Assembly (NCBI GenBank): GCA_963585895.1
Contig: OY757934.1
Span: 48,730,126 to 48,794,125, forward strand
From: Sepioteuthis lessoniana
Lineage: Eukaryota > Mollusca > Cephalopoda > Myopsida > Loliginidae
Direction: 5' to 3'
Length of the DNA stretch: 64,000 nt
In this document: one piece after another, positions 39,301 to 52,593 of the stretch
Layout: each line of letters starts with the position of its first letter
Position numbering within the stretch: position 1 is the stretch's first letter
Translations under genes and position numbers: made by a program
The notes under the pieces: generated by a model
Databases searched by the model: none
Told to the model about the DNA's origin: nothing
The model's input: only the letters and a program-made list of their open reading frames with translations

Positions 39301-41824
39301 GATAGAAACAACAGATTTGTTCTTTGGTAATGAAAAATAGTGTTGACATTAGAGAAGACATGTTTAAAGATGTTTGTATTTACCAGCCTGTATTTTGTCT
39401 ATTAGAGATACTATTGCAAATAATTGTTTCTTGAATAACAGGATTTATTCATAATTTTGGCTTGCATCATCTTTCATCTTCCTAATTTTGGGAATGTGGG
39501 AATCTTCCTTACGGCTTGCACAATATTGCCTTCTAAATGACTTAACACTAATGTAGAGATTCTTTTAAGACAAAATAAGTAGGTCACAGCATTTAGTCGC
39601 ATAAATTGCTATTTTCCCTGAGAGCGAGGTGTGGAAACTGTCCTAGTTGTGGCAACAGGTTTTTAACCCTGATAGGTTTCACCTATCGAAAAAAAAAATG
39701 TCCATCTCTTTAACATCAATGATTGCCTAGCTGTTTGGAGAGATCACTTAATTTTTTCTTTTGGTTTTCCGAAAATTGCTAATTTGTGAAATGTAGGGGA
39801 CAGTGTTGAAACTTTTTATTGATTTATTTTTCAGAAGAGAACACCAGGATGTAGATGATGATGATGATGAAGATGAGGAAGAGGATGACTATCGGATTAA
39901 TGTTGGGGCTGAGAAAGGACTTACAGGATTGACAGCTGATGAGGATGAAGAAGATAATAAACAGAACCAGCAAGTCTCTAGACCTTTACAATTAGCCACG
40001 TGAGTTTTGTATACTCTCCTTCTACCAACTTATAAATTGAAGCAAATATATCATTTTTCTCTGATTTTCTTTGGGTTGGATGAGTGGGTGGTATGGCTTT
40101 GTTATTAGCACATTTCTATTTGTGTCAATAGAATATTGAGACTGTGTATCTGAGCTTTTGTATTCGGAGGTAAAAGGGGTCTTTTTTGGATATACACTGA
40201 AAATGATACAATTGACTTTCATATAGGAAAGGATGCCAGTTCCACCCCTCAAAGATGAGTTAAGCTGCTGTAGATTGAACAATCATTTTTATAAATATAT
40301 ATATATGTATGGTGCTGAATATCTGATAGAGCATGTATATCTAAGTTAGGATAGCATACACAGATCAATGGTGCTTGGCGACTGTCACTCACCTAATGTG
40401 ATTGGAAGGGTGTTTTAGATTATACTGCATGGTTAATTTTGTAGCTATTTTGTATTAAATTTGCAATTTGTTTGTTTATTCTGTTTAATTAATTTATTTA
40501 TTTATCTTATTCATTTAGTTTTGAATGGAAGAGTTTGACATGAAAACCAAATGTGATTAAAAAAAATTTTAGGAATGAAAACTAAATTTTCCATGAAGTT
40601 GTCTTGACAATATAACTCTGTGGGAAGCTAAAAAAAAAATTTGAAATTGTGCTTATATTTGTTATATAAGCTAAAAAGTTATAACTCTCATTTTAAATAA
40701 AATATTATTAAAATCAAAGTAGAAATAGATGAATAAAGATATCTGACATCACTTATAGACTAAATAAAGTTGAACCAATCGTAGATTTCACTTATAGAAA
40801 AAGGTAATTATTCTTCACCTTTTATGGATCTGGTTGTCATGGCAACACAACAAAGGATGCCAATCTTTATTGATCTTTGAAATATTGGGAAGTAAAAACA
40901 TTTGAAATTGTGCTTATGACTGTTAGACTATGAAACTAGGAGTGTGTGTGTGTATAAAATACTACCCTTGACAAAACTTATGGAATTAGCACATTTAAAA
41001 TATATTCACTTAGGTTTTTGTTTTTCTCTAGTAAATAAACTAACTACAGATAAGGCACAAGATTTTTTTTTAAACAGTTGAACATTCTGGCTTTATAAAA
41101 TATACTTTTATAAACCATCAACAAGCATGAATAAAAAGGTACAGCAACAAATATCAATGTATCTGCTAGTACTAATATGAATAACAAATATATCATGCCT
41201 CATCCAATGTCTTAATAGACTCTGGTCATTAGGGTGAGTCCTGTCCACTCAGTTGGTCAACTAGGTTTGCAGTGTTGATGAATGTTGAGTTGGTTTGGAC
41301 AAGCTGTATCACATTCACAATCTTTCACCCCTTTGTCCACATTGTGTTTTTGATCACAGGAAGGTGATTAGGATGTTATTGGTAATGTATGGCTGTCAGC
41401 TGCATGACCATTCATAGAATTCTTAATAAAAAATAATATAATTGTGAAAAAAACCCAAAAAAACTGGACTGTTAGTCATGTTATATATACCTTTTCTGAA
41501 AAAAGCTTTAATCATTTTTGTATTTGACAAGGTGCATTATTGTCCTGAAAAATGACTTTTTCATCTCCAAACAAATTTTATATCAATGGAATAAGAAAAT
41601 TATTCAGGATTTCAGTGTATCCATGTGCATTGATTGTTGAAGTAATGATTGCCATCTTTCCTAGTCCTTTAAATGACCTGCAACTCCATATCAAACGTAA
41701 TAAACATTCTCTAAGTGTACTAATTCTGTAATTTTTGTCAAAGGTAATATAAGCTTGTTGAGAACAAAACATGAAATAAATATTCATCCACATTTTGATT
41801 TTCATGCCATAATTTCTTCCATAA

Positions 41825-41917
<93 letters not shown>

Positions 41918-44900
41918 AATTTTTTCATAAAAAAAAAGAAATTAAATTTCTTCTAAACCAAAGATATTAGTATTTTATTATTTACTCACCCATTGGCATA
42001 ATGGTTAGTGTTCACCAATGGCTTGTGTCGTACCAAAAACTAAAAAAAAAAAAATAATTGATGTCTCCCTTGCTTAACACTCGGCAAAAGTGGAGCAATC
42101 TATGGAAAGGAGTAGTATTCTTCCGTACACCTCAGTGTGATAGCTCTTGAAAAGGAGCCTTCAAGTTGCTTTTGATGACAATTGGCCAACTTACTTATAC
42201 AATTAAACTGCATGAAATCTTTCAATGATTTTTATCTAAATGTATCTTTTTTTTTTTTTTTTTTTTTTCCTCTCATTACATGTACATTTTAATGATTGAT
42301 CTTAAAGGTATTTTTTGCCTTGTCAATGGGGCTTAGAATACACTGACTGTATCCTCTACAGAGTGATAAGACCCTCCCTCCCTCAAAAAAAAAGGGGTGT
42401 CCTGGATATGATAATTAACTGCATCTAGTAGCAAGGTTCTAGTTTTGGAGATCCGGGGTTTACCCTTTCATTGTCATAATTCTTAGATCCCCTCTGACTT
42501 GGAAAGATAGTACCTGTCAGGGTCTTATCTATGAGTCAAATAGATTAGTTTTAAAATTATTGTACAAAAAATCTCACTTAAGATACTATACAAAAAATGT
42601 AAATATTGAACATTCCCTGAATGCAATTCCTTAACCTCTAGGAATAAAATAACCCTAAATGGGTTGACATCCCATTAAAATCAATAATTTAAAGGTATTT
42701 TTTTTCTTCCAGGTTAGGTGAAGCTGCCAAAGTAAATACACCAAGAAATAAAAGTACTCATTATCCAGAAACACGAGGAGAGCCTCCATTCCGGTTAGTA
42801 TTCATTTCATCGTTAGACAATTTTATGATAGCATGCATGCAAGAGTGCAAGACAATGGAGAAAGCACTGTTGTCTTCCCCATCACAAATAGGATTAAACA
42901 GAAATGTACTGACCCCCACTCTTTTCTGTATCATGTTTTCTGTGATGCTATTTGATGCGTTTAGTGGCTCAGATAATGTATTCGACATTCAATACCGCCC
43001 TGAGGGCTCTGTCTTCAACCTCAGAAGGCTTCAAGCAAAGATCAAGGTGAAGACTGGTATCGTCAACGAGTTTCTGTTCACTAACGACTGTGCAGTGAAC
43101 ACTGCTACAAATTCTTAATGGCCTATGACAATTTTGGCCAAACCATCTGCACAAAAAAGACAGAAGTGACGCACCAGCCAGCACCTGGAAAACCATACAT
43201 TGAGCCCAACATCACCATCAAGGAACAATGACTGAAAGTGATAGAAAAGTTCACCTACTTCGACAGCACCCTGTTGTTATGGATGATGAGATGAACATCA
43301 GACTCACAAAAGTGAGTGGTGCCTTTGGTTGACTCAACAGGAATGTGTGGAATTGGAGCGGCATATCAGAGGCAACCAAAATCAAGGTATACCAAGCTGT
43401 CGTTCTTACCACACTCCTTTATGGCTGTAAAATGTGGACAACTTATCAGGTGCATATGTAGCACTATGGGGGTAGGCCGCCAAAGCAGACGAGTCTGTTT
43501 TGGCGCGAAACCAGACAAAGGATTCTTGGACCTGAAATCTCGCCGTACCCGGAAGTGGTACGGGGAGGTGAATGAGAGTTGACGACGGAGACCAAGAGAG
43601 ACAGTTGGTAGTTGGACCCGAGAATGGCAGTTGGTAGTTGGACAGGAGAGAGGAGAGTTGGTGGCAGGAGACCAAGAGAGGCAGTTGGTTGTTGGACAGG
43701 AGCAGAGGCAGTTGGGAGTTGGACAGGAGCAGAGGCTTGGACAGGAGAGAGGAAGTTGGTGGCAGGAGACCAAGAGAGGCAGTTGGTGGCTGGAGAGCAG
43801 AGAGAAGGCAGTTGAGACTGGACAAGAGGAGGCGAACAGCAGAAGTTGGCGTGGAAGAACGGAGGGGCAGTCAACACCAGACACCGGAACAGAGAGGCGA
43901 GGAGACAAGATGGGGTCCAGTGAAGAAGAGTCTCAAGATGTCTGATCCCAGTAGCATTGTGGAATTTTCGCTAGTAACCCACGCTAGCGATAGTCTGCAC
44001 ATGCATATAGTGTTGCAACACCTTCCTCTGCTCTTGGTAACCCCAAGCTTTGTTTGTTCGTTTGTCTTTCTATTTTCTCCTGTCTCCCTCGATCGTATTC
44101 TTGTGTAGGTAAAGAAATGTGCGTTGCCCCCTCGAACCACTAGTTGATCACCGGCCGGCTAAGAAGTGAAATGGTTAGAAGACTGAGATAATGTGGGGGG
44201 GTGAGGGGGTAACGTTTCACAATGGCGCCGTTGACCAGGATGAAAAAAAACCTGATGAAAAAAAATAGGAATGAATCGAGGGATGAAGGAGTCGGGAAGC
44301 GAGCGGACGAAGAAGAAAGAAAAAAAAAATGCAATAAGGACCCTGCGAGCAACGAGAAAAGAAAAGAAGGAAAAAGAAAACGAAAGAAACAAAGAAAAAA
44401 AAAAAAAAAAGATTGAAAAGGAAGAAATCTACAAAGGTAGGAATACACATTCCCCACCCACCTGCACTCGAATATAAGAACAAAAAATTTTTTTTTAGAT
44501 TAAGGATATCTAAAATGTAGAGGAAAAAAAAGAAAAAAAAGAAAGAACCCAAGTAATCTATTTCGTTTGTGTGTGTGTGTGTGTATGTTTAAGCCCCTCA
44601 TAACTGCTGATTTTTTTTGTTGTATTTTTGTTAGAAGGGAAAGAAAGAAAGAAAGAATTTATTCCCCTACCCTCCTAGCACACTTATCTTGACCAGTAGA
44701 ATTCAAATGATTTTTTTTGCGTAGCAGTTTCCATAGTATAATCATCCTTAAGTGTTAGGACCAGTGGCTTAAGAAAGTTAGTCCCTTCTGGGAAGTTTTA
44801 TAGTAATTTTTTTTTATGCTGGAAAGGTGATAAGTCACCGAAAAAAAAAAAGAAAGATTTGTTAGATTAAGGAAATTTTAAGATGTCGAAAAAAAAAAAC

Positions 44901-45190
44901 AAGTAATCTATTTCGTTTTTGTGTGTATGTGTGTGTATGTTTAACCCCTTAGCTGCTGATAATTTTTGTTGTATTTTTGTTAGAAGGTAAGGGAAGTGCT
45001 TCTTCCCCTACCCGCTTTTCACACTTAACTTGACCGGTAGAATTCAAATGCTTTTTTTCCTTCTTCGTAGCAGTTTCACATAGTAATTTTTATACTTAAG
45101 TGTTAGGACCAGTGGCTTAAGAAAGAAAGTTAGTCAGTTCTGGGAAGTTTTATAGTAATTTATTTTATGCTGGAAAGGTGATAAGTCACC

Positions 45191-45231
<41 letters not shown>

Positions 45232-48200
45232 TTTGCTGCAAGGTTCACTAAAAGAAAAAAAAATTGTGGAATTTTCGCTAGTAACCCACGCTAGCGTTAG
45301 TCCATATCTACTATCAGGAATGCACATGCATGTAGTGTTGCATACCTTCCTCTGCTCTTGGTAACCCCAAGCTTTGTTCTTGTTTGTTCGTTTGTCTTTC
45401 TATTTTCTCCTGTCTCCCTCGATCGTATTCTTGTGTGGTGGCAAGAAATGTGCGTTACCCCCTCAGCCACTAGTTGATCACCGGCCGACTAAGAAGTGAA
45501 ATGGTTAGAAGACTGAGACAATGTGGCGGGGGTGAGGGGGTAACGTTTTTACACATATAAAGCTAAACCATTTTCACATGACCTGTCTGAGGAAGATTCT
45601 TGGCATCACATGGCAAAAACACATCCTCTACACCGAAGTTTTAACTTGAGCTTCTCTTCCCTGCATCTACACCATCTTGATGCAATTACAGCTTCGTTGG
45701 GCTGGTCTTGTTGTCTGTATGAAAGATTGCTGCCTCCTGAAGAAACTGCTCTACAGTGAACTGTCTCAGGGTAAGCACTCCCAAAGAGGCCAGAAAAAGT
45801 GCTTCAAGGACACTCTGAAGTTCTCCATGAAATCTTTTGGTATCGCCCCTAATTGCCTGGAATATCTGGCATAAGACAGAAGTGGCTTGGAGTGAAAATC
45901 AGTGAAACCAGAAGAAATGCAGCAACTGAGCTGTGCAGGAAACATAGAAAAGGCACTGTCACATTAGCCACTGCCACCACCATTCCTTGTTCTCACTGCC
46001 CAAGACTATTCTATGCACAGATTGATCTCATTAGCCACCTGCGCACTCATGGATGCCTTCTTCAATCATAAGGTTGATCAGATGAGCCTTATCGATTACA
46101 ATGAACAAAGACATTTAAATAAGATTCTCTTATAGACAAACTAGAAATTTGAAAAAAAAAAAAAAATTTTTTCTGTAAAATATGTAAAGTTTTTTTATTT
46201 GTTTTTTTTATTAATACTTTTTTTTTTTTTTTTTTTTTTTTTTTCAAATATGTTGTCATGCTGAAATGACTTTATGAAAACCATTTAAGTTTGAATTTCA
46301 ACCTGATAGAATTATTAATCATATACAAGTTGACTTTTTTCCTCCACTTAAAAATTAGGTTTTAAAATTGGATCTATACCTGAATATTTTAATTTTTCCT
46401 GAATCTTTTGTCAGTTTATATCTTTTGCTTATTGTAATTCTCTGAAAATCTATTTTAGGGAAACTCCAGTGCAACCTCTTGAAGATCCTCCTGTACAGAT
46501 AATTCGTGAAGTTATTGAACCTCAGGCATTAAAAGATGTAAGTGGCTTCATTAATAAATTTTTCACATTTTTATTATGTTTTTCACCTAAATCAAATGTT
46601 GAATTGGTATGGATAATTAAAGAAAAAAAAAAATTTTTTTTTTTTTCACTCCATCTCGATTTTTCTAAATTTACTATTGAAATGTTTAACATTTTCATGA
46701 TTCCTTAGGGGCTTAAAACATTTCTCCACCAGAAGTTCAAATCAATCTATGATCCTTTTATCCTCAAAGAAAAGCAGATACTGTGATGTTTACTTGTCAT
46801 GCTTTCTAATAAATTTTTCTTAATCTTTTTACTTCAGATCAGGATACTTGCCCAATTTCAGAACTTTTGTTACCCCTTATTGGTTGGGGCTTAGAATATG
46901 TCAACTGCATCTTCTGCAGAGGGGTAAAGCTGCCCTCTCCAAATAGGTATCTTGGGTAGGACACCAGATTGCATTTGGTAATTAAGCTCCAGTTCTGGAG
47001 CTTAAAGGAGTATTTAGTTACCCTATTCATTGCCATTACTCCTAGGTCCACTCTGATCTGTTGTGGTTGTACTTATTCAGGTCCTACCTACGAACCAAAT
47101 GGATCTGAAATTTTTTATTATTGTATTGGAAAAGTTGAAACCTTATAACTGTGCAAGCAAAAGATTGTTAGTGCTAAATAGGAATAGTTACTTGAAACTA
47201 TACAATTCTGTATAAATTATTAGTATTTGATAGCAATATGTGATACCATATAACTGGGCAGAAATAAATGATTATTGAGAAATTAATTTAAAGAAAAAGT
47301 GTGATGATTTAAAGAAATGATTGCAATGAAATGTTGAAAATAAAGTTTTGATTATAATCAAATGTTTACAAAAGAATCAAATTTTAGCATCGAATAACTC
47401 GTGGGGTTAATTGGTTGGTTTCTTTGTTTTATTGGCATATCAATCTTTGTAGGTTATTTAATGCCAAAGCCATCCTTGTAGAACAGTTGTGGTACTATAC
47501 TGGTACTGGTGAGGATAAGGGTTTCATAACATTTCCTTGGGTATTTGTCTGAAAGTGAATATTATAGCGTGATTGGATATCTAATTCACTCCCTAAGGTA
47601 TTGCAGTCCAGCACATTAACCAAAACACCATGAAGGTTGATATGCCATAAAACCCAACCAACCAACCAAAACACCACGGGGGGGGGGATCTCTCTCTGTA
47701 AAGAGTTGATATGCCATTAAATAAACCAGACCAAATAACTAAACTGCATCCATTGGTCAGGCTTCAGTTGTGAAGCTTAGAGGAGTATTGAGTCATTCCT
47801 TCATTGCCATTACTTCCAGTTCCACTCAAACCAGTGGTGGTAGTACCTGTTAGACTCCCATCTATTGATCAAATGGATCTGTTTGAAAATTATTTGTATG
47901 AGATAGAAATACTTGAAACCATATAACTGTGTGCAAATTATTTGTATTAAGAATAGTTACTTGACACTATAATTGTTTACAAAGGATTATCATCATGAGT
48001 TACTTCAAAACCATGTACTGCCCATTTGGTTGGAGCTCTAGAATATGGTGATTGCATCTCTGCAGAGGAGTAAGACCCCTCAATGAGCATTCTGGATATG
48101 ACAGTAAACCAACTGATGGTGAAACTCCAGTCCTGGGGATTTGGGGAATATGAAGTACCCTTCATTGCCATTACTCCCAGGTCCATTTTGGCTCAGTGTG

Positions 48201-50684
48201 GTAGTACCTGTTAAGGTCCTAATCTGAGTCAAATAGAACTGTTTAATCATTTACTATACTGGAAACCATTTAACTGTGTGCAACCAGATGATTAATATTA
48301 AATTATTAGTATTAGATAGCAATGCGTGAAACCATTAAACTGTGCAAACAAATGAGCTCATTTAAGAATGTTTCCTGCAAACTATTTGTTTACAAATCAT
48401 GTAACAGGATTTGGCATTAAATAACTTACATGAGTTTGTCATAAAACACAACCAACCTAGAAACCATGTCATTATGTCGCACCATCAGCATGGATCTCCC
48501 CGACCCTCTCCCGTCACCCTTCTCTATCATCCATCGCTTCTGGTAGGTCTTCAAGGCTACATCCTGTATCGGCACAGAGCTGTTGTATGTAGGTTCTAGC
48601 TGGTCGTCCTGCCTTTGCTCGTCCATGTGAAGGGGTCCACAGGAGTATGTGACTTATGATTTTGTCCCTACTTCTCCAGCAGTGTTCTGCATGTCTGGTT
48701 CGTCTAACTTGGATAGTTTTTGTGATGGGTGTACAGCTGATGTTTTGTGGGCTGCTGCCTTCAGGACTTGTTCAATATTGTTTGTAGCATTCTTGTGTAG
48801 TTGCTCTCAAGCTTTTTCTCCATATGTTTAGTTAGCATCCATGTAGTGTATCCATACACCAGTATCGACACGACTGCTGCTTGGAAAAAGAATGTCTTAT
48901 TTTATCAATCGGGTCTAACTTCCATATGACCGATAGCCTATCGATTGCTGTTCCAGTGGAATATTGAAAATATCTAAATAGTTATGATTATAATCAAACA
49001 TATACAAAGAAAGCATGTTAGCATTCAATAACACATAAGGACTTGATATCCTGTTAAACAAATGAGCCAAACCAATCCTTTGGGACTGGAATCAGTTGAG
49101 CTTTTTATCAAGGAGCGTATAAAATTTTAATTTGTAAGGAATTAGGAAAGGTTTGAGGGAAGTAGTAAGAGGAAAGGTAGGAGGCAGTAAAAAAAAACAA
49201 AAAAAAAAAAAACTATCTCGCTCCACTCTCTACAATGAATGTAGCTCTCTAATCTCTTGGCATAAAGTCATCCTGGATGGCTTGACATGCTGTTAAAATT
49301 AATCAACCTTTTTTTTAAAAAAATGACCTATCATTTATTTCTAGTACAATCTGTGGAAATTCTACTGAACGGAAAAAAGTAGTTATTTAAGCAAGAAAGG
49401 ATGATTTGCAATTTTATTACATCTTAATCTTATTGTTGCTTTTGCAATAAATAATACAAAAATATACAATAACAATCTATATAATATTTAATATGCATAT
49501 CATTTATTAGTATTCAATTCTACTGAAACCACAAGACCAATATAGTTACATATCCAATTTTGTGAATAATAGTATTGCTGGTATCGAGGAATCTTTGGAT
49601 GTCTTTTTCAGCCTTTGATAGCAAGTTGTTGGAGCTTATAATTTCAGAGCTCATCAAATCTTCAGCAAACTAATACACAATAATTTCATTTATATTTACT
49701 ATTCTACATAGTGCAGGTAGATAAAGTTAGTTCAGAGCAATTCCATCAGTCAAAGACTGTTTGATCTGAAGAAGCACCATCTCTATAGAAGAATATTCCA
49801 ATTGATTGAGGAGGTGGGGTGTGTGGGGAGGCTATAAGGATGAGTGTAATGTGTGAATGAATATATGACAAGCATAATTATAGATTTTGTTTTTGAATCC
49901 CAAATGAATATTTTATTTTTTCTCTTCCAGATCCAAAGCAGTTTAAAGTGTCTCTGTTCTCAGTTGGCCCAATATGATATAATGTCACAACAACTACAAG
50001 AACAAATGTTAGAACACCAATTGAAACAACAGGCAGCGATGCAACAAGCGGTTAAAGTTAATGTCACTTTACCCATATTGGAGCAACACTTGAAGACCAT
50101 GGAAAATCGAATTTCCACTAATTTTGAAAGAATAATACATCAACATTCACAGAGGGAACGTATCCTTTTTGTGTCACAATTAGGGGTGGGATTTAAATTG
50201 TCAGATTGTTCAAGGAAATTGTCTTCAACCAGTTTCCAAAGGTTAAAAAAAAAAATTTATTTTGTATATGGCTTCTATGAATGATTGCTTTATGAAATTA
50301 CATTCTTATTTTGTAAAGATTTTTTTCTAGAAAGATTAGTTTAATGGGTTTTTTTTTTAGTGTTACAGTTGTGACTGCAAAATGTTCATTGTGTTGTATT
50401 AACTAACACAGAATTTTGCATTATCTGCCTTTTTTTGGCAGATGTTTTTGACATTGATATAGATGGTGCTAGATTAATGCTGCAATGAAAAAACTGTCAA
50501 TGTTGGTGGTTTTTCCATAGCAATGGTAATTTAGTGCTTTTTTATATTGTAAGTATCTAAGGACAGATCCAAAATTCTGTTTGTATTAACACCACACTGA
50601 CCTTTTTTCCATAGTTTTGTTCTTTTATGTTAAACAAAAAAAAAGAATTGCAGAAAAAAATTTGAAAAGTGTAGGTAGAGAATT

Positions 50685-50733
<49 letters not shown>

Positions 50734-52559
50734 GAAAAGGGATAGACTCATGGTGTATGACAAAACAATTAGATTTATTTAACCACAGGCTGAGATAGGC
50801 ATCTATTGCCCAAGAAAAAAAAGCTGTTTTAACTTTGTGTGCTCAAGTCAAATGTATATCTACCTTGTGTCATTGGTCGATTTCAAGTCTTGCTTATTGT
50901 CCCTCGGGTGTCTGTTCTTTCAGTTCCTCCAATCCCACAATGCATGCTCCATGGGAGGCAACTCCCTTTCTATCTCTGATATTTTTTTATTAGGTCTGAA
51001 CCCTAACATACATATGTGTTGTACCTAACACTTACCATTTTTTCCAAATTGCTCATCTTTACGTGATGAACTTTCCTCATGATATAACAGAAAGTTCTCT
51101 TAAACTAGATAAATAAAACTGATTATTTAATGGTGAATGGGAAATATTGAATTTAAGATGAAATAATGTCTTAGTTTGTGTTTTTAAACTATTTTAGCTG
51201 TCAGATAAAAACAGAATATAATTAACATGCTCTACTATTTTCTGACCCTTTATACAATCGGCTGATGTAATAATGCAATTAAAAGTTTAGGGATTGTTCA
51301 TTTTGTCACCAGAGTGAAGAATATTCTGTGTCTTTCTTGCAGAGGAATAAGATTTATATCCCCTCCATTTCTCCTATAATATATCAGTTCTTTTCTCATT
51401 CCATGTACCAATTAATGTAAATATTCGTACACTTCCCCCAAATTTTTAAAAGCTTGAAAATTAGTAGATGCATATATATTGACTGCTGGCAAAGAATGAT
51501 CAGCAATCATTGAGAGATTATTTGTCTGCTGAGAGGGCTAATTTGGTGATAGCCCAGGTTTGGTCCCCTGCTGTTACAGTATGATCATTATTTGGTTTCA
51601 GAAAATGTTAAAATCTTGTGTATTTCTCTCTACTTGTGTTATTGCTTCATCTTGTTTCTCTAGCATTTCATCTATCAGCAGATATTTATAATTTCTGTAG
51701 GTTGCCATGCTAAAGATAAAAATTACTAAAAAAAAATAATCAAAAGGAATTTTTCTAAAAATAATTTTTTAAAAGAAAAAAACTTGAAAAATAGGCAGTG
51801 ATTGTCTGGAAGTATAATAAACTTTGGATTTTTGATAAGCATCCTAGTCAGGGTGCATTTTACAAGACATTTACATAGCAAATTGAACCCTCCTCAGAAG
51901 TCTGTACAAAATAATTCCCTCCTCTCAATTTGTTAAAAAAATTTGATTCTTCAGTACTTAATTGATAGTAATCAAAATAAATTTTTCTAAAAAGACTTTT
52001 TCACTATGGGGTTGCCACACACTATACCTTGACTCACTAAGAAAACACTGCATTTGTTTAAAAAAAAAATATTTTTAATTGATTAAAATTAAAATTGGGG
52101 TACTACAAATTCTAAAAGGTCAATGTGTATCATACAAAAGAGATGTCTTTTTCTAGAATTTTAAAGTGAATGCATACATATTATACACAAATATTTACAG
52201 TACATCAATCATAAGAAAATTGGTGTTCCTAAAAAATGTATAAATGTTCTGATATTGAATTATAATGAAACTTGAATGTTAAATCTTTAACCAACTTGTT
52301 CAGATCAAAGATATCAAGACATTTTGAATGAAACACATAGTCGTGAGAAGAAACATGAGGAATTAGTGAATACATTATGGCAGGCTGTGGATACAACGAT
52401 TAGGAAGAATTTGGAATTGGCTGTGAAAAGTGAAATGAAGAACCATGTTCTTCCAGGTAAGTACTGTTTTGTTTATAAATTCACAAAGTTTGGCTCAAGA
52501 CCAAAAAGGCGGTGAGCAAGAAAAATGGCAAATGAGATTAAATTGTTGTTCTTGACTCG

Positions 52560-52593
<34 letters not shown>

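Larger units (their letters stand above)
43457..45553 (+). mobile_element. Non-coding LTR retrotransposon inserted in the LINE
   Basis: Starts TGTAGCAC and ends TTTTTACA, with CATA directly before (43453-43456) and after (45554-45557). Removing it rejoins the LINE reading TYQV-H-KLNHF. The left LTR (43457-44221) is followed by a primer-binding-site-like TGGCGCCGTTGACCAGGATG (44223-44242). The right LTR copy covers 45265-45553 after an A-rich polypurine tract. The inside (44243-45264) has no gag or pol. Confidence 0.82.
42840..46090 (+). mobile_element. LINE reverse transcriptase 3' part, split by an LTR element
   Basis: Left half (to 43452): LTPTLFCIMFSVMLFDAFSG, FNLRRLQAKIKVKTG and VNEFLFTNDC, which is the RT 'YADD' site changed to FTND. 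Right half (from 45558): MTCLRKILGI, LRWAGLVV and LYSELSQGKHSQRGQKKCFK. It ends with a C2H2-like CSHCPRLFYAQIDLISHLRTH. This is a common LINE C-terminus with a terminal zinc finger. The clade is left open. Disabled by stops and by the insertion. Confidence 0.82.

Noticed and set aside
41578-41970. Val-Cys and Thr-His repeat peptides
   Set aside because: Both are translations of the (CA)n array on the two strands.
42825-43118. Possible extra EDC4 exon downstream of 42793
   Set aside because: The open frame reads as LINE reverse transcriptase (LTPTLFCIMFS, NLRRLQAK), not EDC4, and the donor at 42794 fits the next EDC4 exon.
43366-43908. Long overlapping open frames on both strands (up to 180 codons)
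   Set aside because: They arise from the purine-rich tandem repeats of the left LTR. The peptides are repetitive in all frames and match no protein.
44140-44552. Phe/Ser-rich minus-strand and Lys-rich plus-strand open frames
   Set aside because: Product of A/G homopolymer-rich DNA inside the LTR element, not coding.
50160-50284. Read-through continuation of the EDC4 exon to 50284
   Set aside because: The frame stays open, but a GT donor at 50160 joins in phase to 52304, and the read-through peptide has no helical or conserved character.
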